DNA from: DASRCB01 sp035653295
Lineage (GTDB): Bacteria; Acidobacteriota; Terriglobia; Bryobacterales; Bryobacteraceae
Assembly (NCBI GenBank): GCA_035653295.1
Contig: DASRCB010000092.1
Location: 1 to 18,091 of the forward strand
Reading direction: 5' to 3'
DNA: 18,091 nucleotides
The position numbers were made by a program, and so were the translations under genes. Below the pieces are notes generated by a model. It saw only the letters and a list, made by a program, of their open reading frames with translations, did no database searches and was not told where the DNA came from. Within the stretch, counting starts at the first letter, position 1; each line of letters opens with the position of its first letter. Positions 14,858 to 18,091 of this stretch are shown piece after piece.

Positions 14858-15724
14858 TTACGGCAGCATCGGGAACAGCCGCCGCAATTCCTGGTCGTTC
14901 GGCTGCGACCCGTACTCACACAGCTCGAAGGCTTCGGCATGTTTGATCTTCGCCGCGCGCTCCGGCCCGTACCACTTCTCCAGGGCTTTGCGGACCTCCG
15001 GTGTCGGCGGCGCGCCGTGAGGGCCGTTGGCGAGCCACCTCTTACGTTCCACCGGGTCCTTCGGCACATCGGCGAGCTTCCCGTCCACCCACGGCAGCCA
15101 CTCGTAGAACTGCGAGACCTGCGCGTCCAGGGCGTCGATCTTTCTTGCGAACACGTCGTCGATGTCGATGGCCACATCAGGCCGGAACGGCGACGGCTTC
15201 TGGAAATGATCCTGATAATAGAAGAACGCTGGGTTCCTGCGCAGCGGCGGCGTGTCGGACACGACGTTCGGCACCACCACCATGTAGGCTGCATCCTCCA
15301 CGAGCACGCCGGTGTAGCGATGGTCGGGATGATAATCGTTCGGGCGCGGGGCCAGCACGATATCGGCATGCCATTCGCGAATCAGGCGGATGATCTGGCG
15401 CCGCACGTCGACGGTGGGCAGCAGTTCGCCGTCGTGGTTCTCGAGTACGACGTATTTGATTCCCAGGCGGCGGGCCGACTCCTGGGCTTCGGCGCGGCGC
15501 CGTTTGGCCAGCATGCCGCCGCCCTCGTTCTGATGCCCGGCATCGCCGTTCGTTACGGACACGAACTCGACCGCCGCGCCGCGGGCGACGAACTCGGCGG
15601 CCGTCCCGCCGGCCCGAATATCGCAGTCGTCCGGATGCGCGCCGAAGGCGATTACGTGCAGTTGCTTATCCTGCGCGCAGGCCACGGCCGCGGCAGTGAG
15701 GAAAAACAGAAGCGTGCGAATCAT
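14858..15724 (-). CDS. Secreted PIG-L family deacetylase
   Basis: LmbE/PIG-L zinc deacetylase of 288 residues. A Sec signal peptide is clear (MIRTLLFFLTAAAVACAQ, with cleavage around Ala17-Gln18). The AHPDDCD metal motif is at 29-35 and the second ligand HPDH at 132-135; VTNGDAGHQNEGG and the RRAEAQESARRLGI helix are typical. Family members remove N-acetyl groups from GlcNAc-containing conjugates. The downstream GH109-like gene would act on N-acetylgalactosamine, so both may process an amino-sugar polymer outside the cytoplasm. The start is the ATG at 15724. The MscS-like gene ends 30 nt upstream. Confidence 0.9.
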   Translation of the reverse strand: MIRTLLFFLTAAAVACAQDKQLHVIAFGAHPDDCDIRAGGTAAEFVARGAAVEFVSVTNGDAGHQNEGGGMLAKRRRAEAQESARRLGIKYVVLENHDGELLPTVDVRRQIIRLIREWHADIVLAPRPNDYHPDHRYTGVLVEDAAYMVVVPNVVSDTPPLRRNPAFFYYQDHFQKPSPFRPDVAIDIDDVFARKIDALDAQVSQFYEWLPWVDGKLADVPKDPVERKRWLANGPHGAPPTPEVRKALEKWYGPERAAKIKHAEAFELCEYGSQPNDQELRRLFPMLP

Positions 15725-15754
15725 GCGCGGCCATTATATGCAATCCGCGACGGG

Positions 15755-16273
15755 TCAGGCCGGCCCCGACGGCTGGCGATCCACGGTAATGGGATTCGTA
15801 AACAGGTTCGAGTTCGGAATCAGGATCGTCTTATCGCCGCCGTCCAGCGTCGTGTAGCGCAGGTCGATGTGCATGACGCGGCCCTCGAGGCCCGTTACGG
15901 AGATGTGGTCGCCGCGACCGAATGGCCGGTATAACAGAATCAGCACGCCTGCCAACAGGTTCGAGAGCACGTCCCGCAGCGCAAACCCCAGCGCAAATCC
16001 CGTCAGGCCGAGTCCCGCCACCAGCGCGGACACGTTCACGTGTACTGTGCCCAGGGCCGTGATGAGGCCGAATATGATGAGCGAGATTTTCGCCGTGCGG
16101 CCCAGCAGCTCCATGAGGTCGCTGCTGGTTTGTGCGTGCGGACGAAGGCGGCAGATGATGAATTGAAGGATTCTGGCGGCGATCCAGAATGCGAGGAAGA
16201 TTGCCGCCGCGATGACGGCGCGCTCGCCGAGCAACTGCAGAGCAGGCCAGAAGTCCGGCGGCGGCCAGTGCAT
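15755..16273 (-). CDS. Short MscS-family mechanosensitive channel
   Basis: Inner-membrane channel-like protein of 172 residues. Helices lie at about 18-42 and 62-80, followed by the pore helix region VAGLGLTGFALGFALRDVLSNLLAGVLILL, rich in Gly and Ala as in MscS TM3, then the beta domain PFGRGDHISVTGLEGRVMHIDLRYTTL and LIPNSNLFTNPI. E. coli MscS has 286 residues; here the protein stops straight after the beta domain, so most of the C-terminal alpha/beta vestibule is missing. The short form may be natural, as similar lengths occur in the family. The start is the ATG at 16273, without a Shine-Dalgarno and only about 19 nt below the terminator at 16292-16316. Confidence 0.86.
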   Translation of the reverse strand: MHWPPPDFWPALQLLGERAVIAAAIFLAFWIAARILQFIICRLRPHAQTSSDLMELLGRTAKISLIIFGLITALGTVHVNVSALVAGLGLTGFALGFALRDVLSNLLAGVLILLYRPFGRGDHISVTGLEGRVMHIDLRYTTLDGGDKTILIPNSNLFTNPITVDRQPSGPA

Positions 16274-16291
16274 TAAGCGAAGGTATCACGC

Positions 16292-16316
16292 AAAAAGAGC
16301 GACGACTCGTCGTCGC
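16292..16316 (-). terminator. Intrinsic terminator after csbD
   Basis: On the minus strand the stem GCGACGAC-GA-GTCGTCGC (16316 to 16299; eight pairs, or seven with a CGAG loop) is followed by TC and five T residues (16296 to 16292). It begins 22 nt past the CsbD stop, so it should end the csbD transcript. It is the clearest rho-independent terminator in the window. Confidence 0.8.
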
Positions 16317-16338
16317 CGCCCTTGAATTCAGGAACGCG

Positions 16339-16584
16339 CTACCGCACCGGCGCAACCGGATCGTTCGCCATTCGCTCGTTCTCCAGCTGCTGCGTGCGGG
16401 CCCATTCGTCGGCCTGCTTCTGCGCGTCTTCCTTCGAGGAGCCGTAACGCTCCTGAATTTTCCCGACCAGCTGGTCCTTGCTGCCCTTGAGCACCTCCCA
16501 ATCGCTGTCGGTGAGCTTGCCCCACTGCTTCCGGGCCGAGCCCTTGAACTGCTTCCAGTTGCCTTCGATCTGATCCCAGTTCAT
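16339..16584 (-). CDS. CsbD family stress-response protein
   Basis: Small hydrophilic protein of 81 residues, unlikely to be an enzyme. MNWDQIEGNWKQFKGSARKQWGKL and WEVLKGSKDQLVGKIQERYGSSKEDAQKQADEW are the CsbD pattern; the family is induced by general stress in Bacillus and other bacteria, with no known activity. The start at 16584 is fixed by the consensus opening MNWDQIEG and a perfect GGAGG (16599 to 16595 on the minus strand), 10 nt upstream; an upstream in-frame ATG at 16620 adds 12 unrelated residues. A GATAAT box (16631 to 16626) is a possible -10, without a good -35. It is probably a single-gene transcript, closed by the terminator at 16292-16316. Confidence 0.92.
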   Translation of the reverse strand: MNWDQIEGNWKQFKGSARKQWGKLTDSDWEVLKGSKDQLVGKIQERYGSSKEDAQKQADEWARTQQLENERMANDPVAPVR

Positions 16585-16664
16585 ATGGTTACGTCCTCCG
16601 TTAACAGAGGAGCAAGACAAGGACCATTATCGTAAGTCGTTCATAGCACAGCTCCACCGCTACT

Positions 16665-16679
16665 AACATCGGCAATGTT
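16665..16679. promoter_or_regulatory. AACAT-N5-ATGTT dyad upstream of csbD
   Basis: A perfect 5-bp inverted repeat with a 5-nt centre lies in the 145-nt gap between the metH stop and the csbD start, about 80-95 nt upstream of the csbD ATG. It could be a regulator site for the stress gene, but 5-bp arms arise easily by chance. The rest of the gap holds only the GGAGG ribosome site and a hairpin without a T-tract (16716-16727). Confidence 0.25.
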
Positions 16680-16729
16680 TACCATGTGAGTTTGTGTGGG
16701 GCTTTGGACTGCGGCGGCTCTCGAGCCCG

Positions 16730-18091
16730 CTACCCGGCGCTCACCGGCTCGGCAATATCCGCCGCGGTGAAGTAAGAACAGTCGGGATGATGGAACACCA
16801 GCGCGCTGACGCTCGCCTCGGGATCCATCATCATGCCTTCGGTCAGCTGCACGCCGATCTCGTCCGGCTTCAGCAGGGCCCAGATGCCGCGCTGGTCATC
16901 GAGGTTCGGGCATGCCGGATAACCGAAGCTGTAGCGCTTGCCGCGATACCGGGAGGTGAAGCGCTCCTGCATGGTCATGGTCGGCGAATCGGGGAAGCCC
17001 CAGTCCTCGCGAATCCGGCGATGCAGCCACTCCGCCGTGGCCTCCGCTGTTTCGATGGCCAGCGCCTGCAGCGCGTGCGCCTTGAAAAACTCGCCCGCTT
17101 CTTTGGCCTGCTCCGATTGCTCGCGAATCTGCGATCCCGCGGTCACAACGAACAGCGCCAGATGATCGCGCCGGCCCTCGTCGGCATCGAGAATGTAGTC
17201 GCTGAGGCAGAGCCCGTCGGCGCGCGGCTGGCGCCCGAACATGAAACTCCAGATCGGCGTCTCGCCGCCCGGCGAGAACAGGTGCACGGCGTTGCCGTCG
17301 CGCTCGGCTTCGAAGAACTGCCATACCGCGCGCACCTTCATGAACTTCGCGGCTTCAGCCTTCACCGCCTCGACATCGTGATACAGCTTCAGCGCTTTCG
17401 GATCGCGTTCGGCGAGTAACTTCTCGAAGTTACCGCGGAACCCGAGGTGCTTACCGTACAGCATGTACGGGTTGATGTAACTCCACACCTCCGGCAGGTT
17501 CGGTACATCGCGGACACGCCGCTCCAGATACGGCACAGCCGGAATCGGCAGATCCACACGCACCTTCGAGCTTCGCGCGGCGCTGGCCGGCACGGCTGCT
17601 GTCTCCACTGCCGCGATTTCCGGACCCGCGTCCGCAAACGTGTGCGCCCGCAGAGCCTCCTCGCGCGTCGCCGGATCCATGATGCGATTCATGATGGCCA
17701 GCCCGGTCATCGCGTCCTTTGCGTAGAATGTCGCCGATCCGTAAGCCGGCGCGATCTTCGTTCGCGTGAACTTATCCGACAGCGCCGCGCCGCCCACCAG
17801 CAGCGGAATCCGCACCGAATGGCCTTTGAAATCCGAGGCCGTAATGACCATCTGATGCGCGCTCTTCACCAGCAGCCCGGAGAGTCCAATCGCGTCCGGC
17901 TTGTGCTTCTGATAGGCCTCGATCAACTGCTCCGGCGGAACCTTGATGCCGAGGTTGATGACCTGGTAGCCGTTGTTGCCGAGGATGATCTCCACCAGGT
18001 TCTTGCCGATATCGTGTACGTCGCCCTTAACCGTGGCCAGCACGATGGTCCCGCGTGTGGCCGACTCGGTCTTCTCCATGAACTGCTGTAA
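16730..18091 (-). CDS. metH: Cobalamin-dependent methionine synthase, C-terminal part
   Basis: Transfers a methyl group from methyltetrahydrofolate via cobalamin to homocysteine. The frame is open to the window edge; 453 residues are visible, the B12-binding and reactivation modules. The cobalamin ligand His26 lies in GDVHDIGKN (visible residues 23-31), followed by LSGLLVKS and PLLVGGAALS of the Rossmann-like B12 domain. From about residue 190 comes the AdoMet-dependent activation domain, with SRYRGKRYSFGYPACPNLDDQ and a conserved end (QLTEGMMMDPEASVSALVFHHP). The homocysteine and folate modules should lie beyond 18091 unless the enzyme is split here, which cannot be seen. It ends with TAG at 16730 and no obvious terminator. 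Confidence 0.95.
   Translation of the reverse strand, partial: LQQFMEKTESATRGTIVLATVKGDVHDIGKNLVEIILGNNGYQVINLGIKVPPEQLIEAYQKHKPDAIGLSGLLVKSAHQMVITASDFKGHSVRIPLLVGGAALSDKFTRTKIAPAYGSATFYAKDAMTGLAIMNRIMDPATREEALRAHTFADAGPEIAAVETAAVPASAARSSKVRVDLPIPAVPYLERRVRDVPNLPEVWSYINPYMLYGKHLGFRGNFEKLLAERDPKALKLYHDVEAVKAEAAKFMKVRAVWQFFEAERDGNAVHLFSPGGETPIWSFMFGRQPRADGLCLSDYILDADEGRRDHLALFVVTAGSQIREQSEQAKEAGEFFKAHALQALAIETAEATAEWLHRRIREDWGFPDSPTMTMQERFTSRYRGKRYSFGYPACPNLDDQRGIWALLKPDEIGVQLTEGMMMDPEASVSALVFHHPDCSYFTAADIAEPVSAG

Noticed and set aside
13466..15934. 822-codon open frame on the plus strand
   Set aside because: It lies antisense to the GH109-like and PIG-L genes, whose motifs and signal peptides are clear. 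Its product is His/Arg/Val-rich with no domain, as expected from a GC-rich shadow frame.
16716..16727. GGCTC-TC-GAGCC hairpin just past the metH stop
   Set aside because: No T-tract follows on the minus strand and the stem is only 5 bp, so it does not qualify as an intrinsic terminator.

Overview
The window reads as a piece of a GC-rich bacterial chromosome. Gene density is high, with many 1-10 nt start/stop overlaps, and I saw no rRNA, tRNA, CRISPR array, transposase or phage gene. The gene mix suggests an Acidobacteriota genome of the Solibacter/Bryobacter kind: an alphaproteobacterial/Methanosarcina-type SerC, a DUF1844 protein, a Tat-exported GH109-like protein beside a secreted PIG-L deacetylase, and an XRE regulator with an S24-like tail. 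This assignment is inference from gene content; no marker gene here settles it.

Positions 1-4117: a truncated serC on the minus strand is divergent from a plus-strand cluster. That cluster holds a cysteine desulfurase, mnmA (8-nt overlap) and an LpxL-type acyltransferase. The first two form a sulfur relay for tRNA 2-thiouridine. Positions 4118-5608: an uncharacterised gene converges on, and overlaps by 56 bp, an XRE regulator. Two nearly identical 16-bp palindromes bracket the pair. Positions 5609-7062: ubiX and pheA overlap by 4 nt.

Positions 7078-11009 (minus): mazG, a COG3375-like GNAT, an N-acylamino acid racemase/o-succinylbenzoate synthase-type enolase-superfamily enzyme and an MFS transporter form one gapless, translationally coupled string. 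The GNAT-racemase pair matches two of the three enzymes of the known D-to-L amino acid conversion pathway through N-succinyl amino acids. Positions 11110-13225 (plus): DUF1844, a PhnP-like metallo-beta-lactamase-fold hydrolase and ribF are again coupled.

Positions 13227-18091 (all minus): an orphan Flp pilin, a GH109-like oxidoreductase/glycosidase, a secreted PIG-L deacetylase, a short MscS-like channel, a clear intrinsic terminator, a CsbD stress protein, and the C-terminal 453 residues of cobalamin-dependent methionine synthase. The points most worth following up are the racemase-GNAT-transporter operon, the paired palindromes around the XRE/unknown pair, and the PIG-L/GH109 amino-sugar pair.
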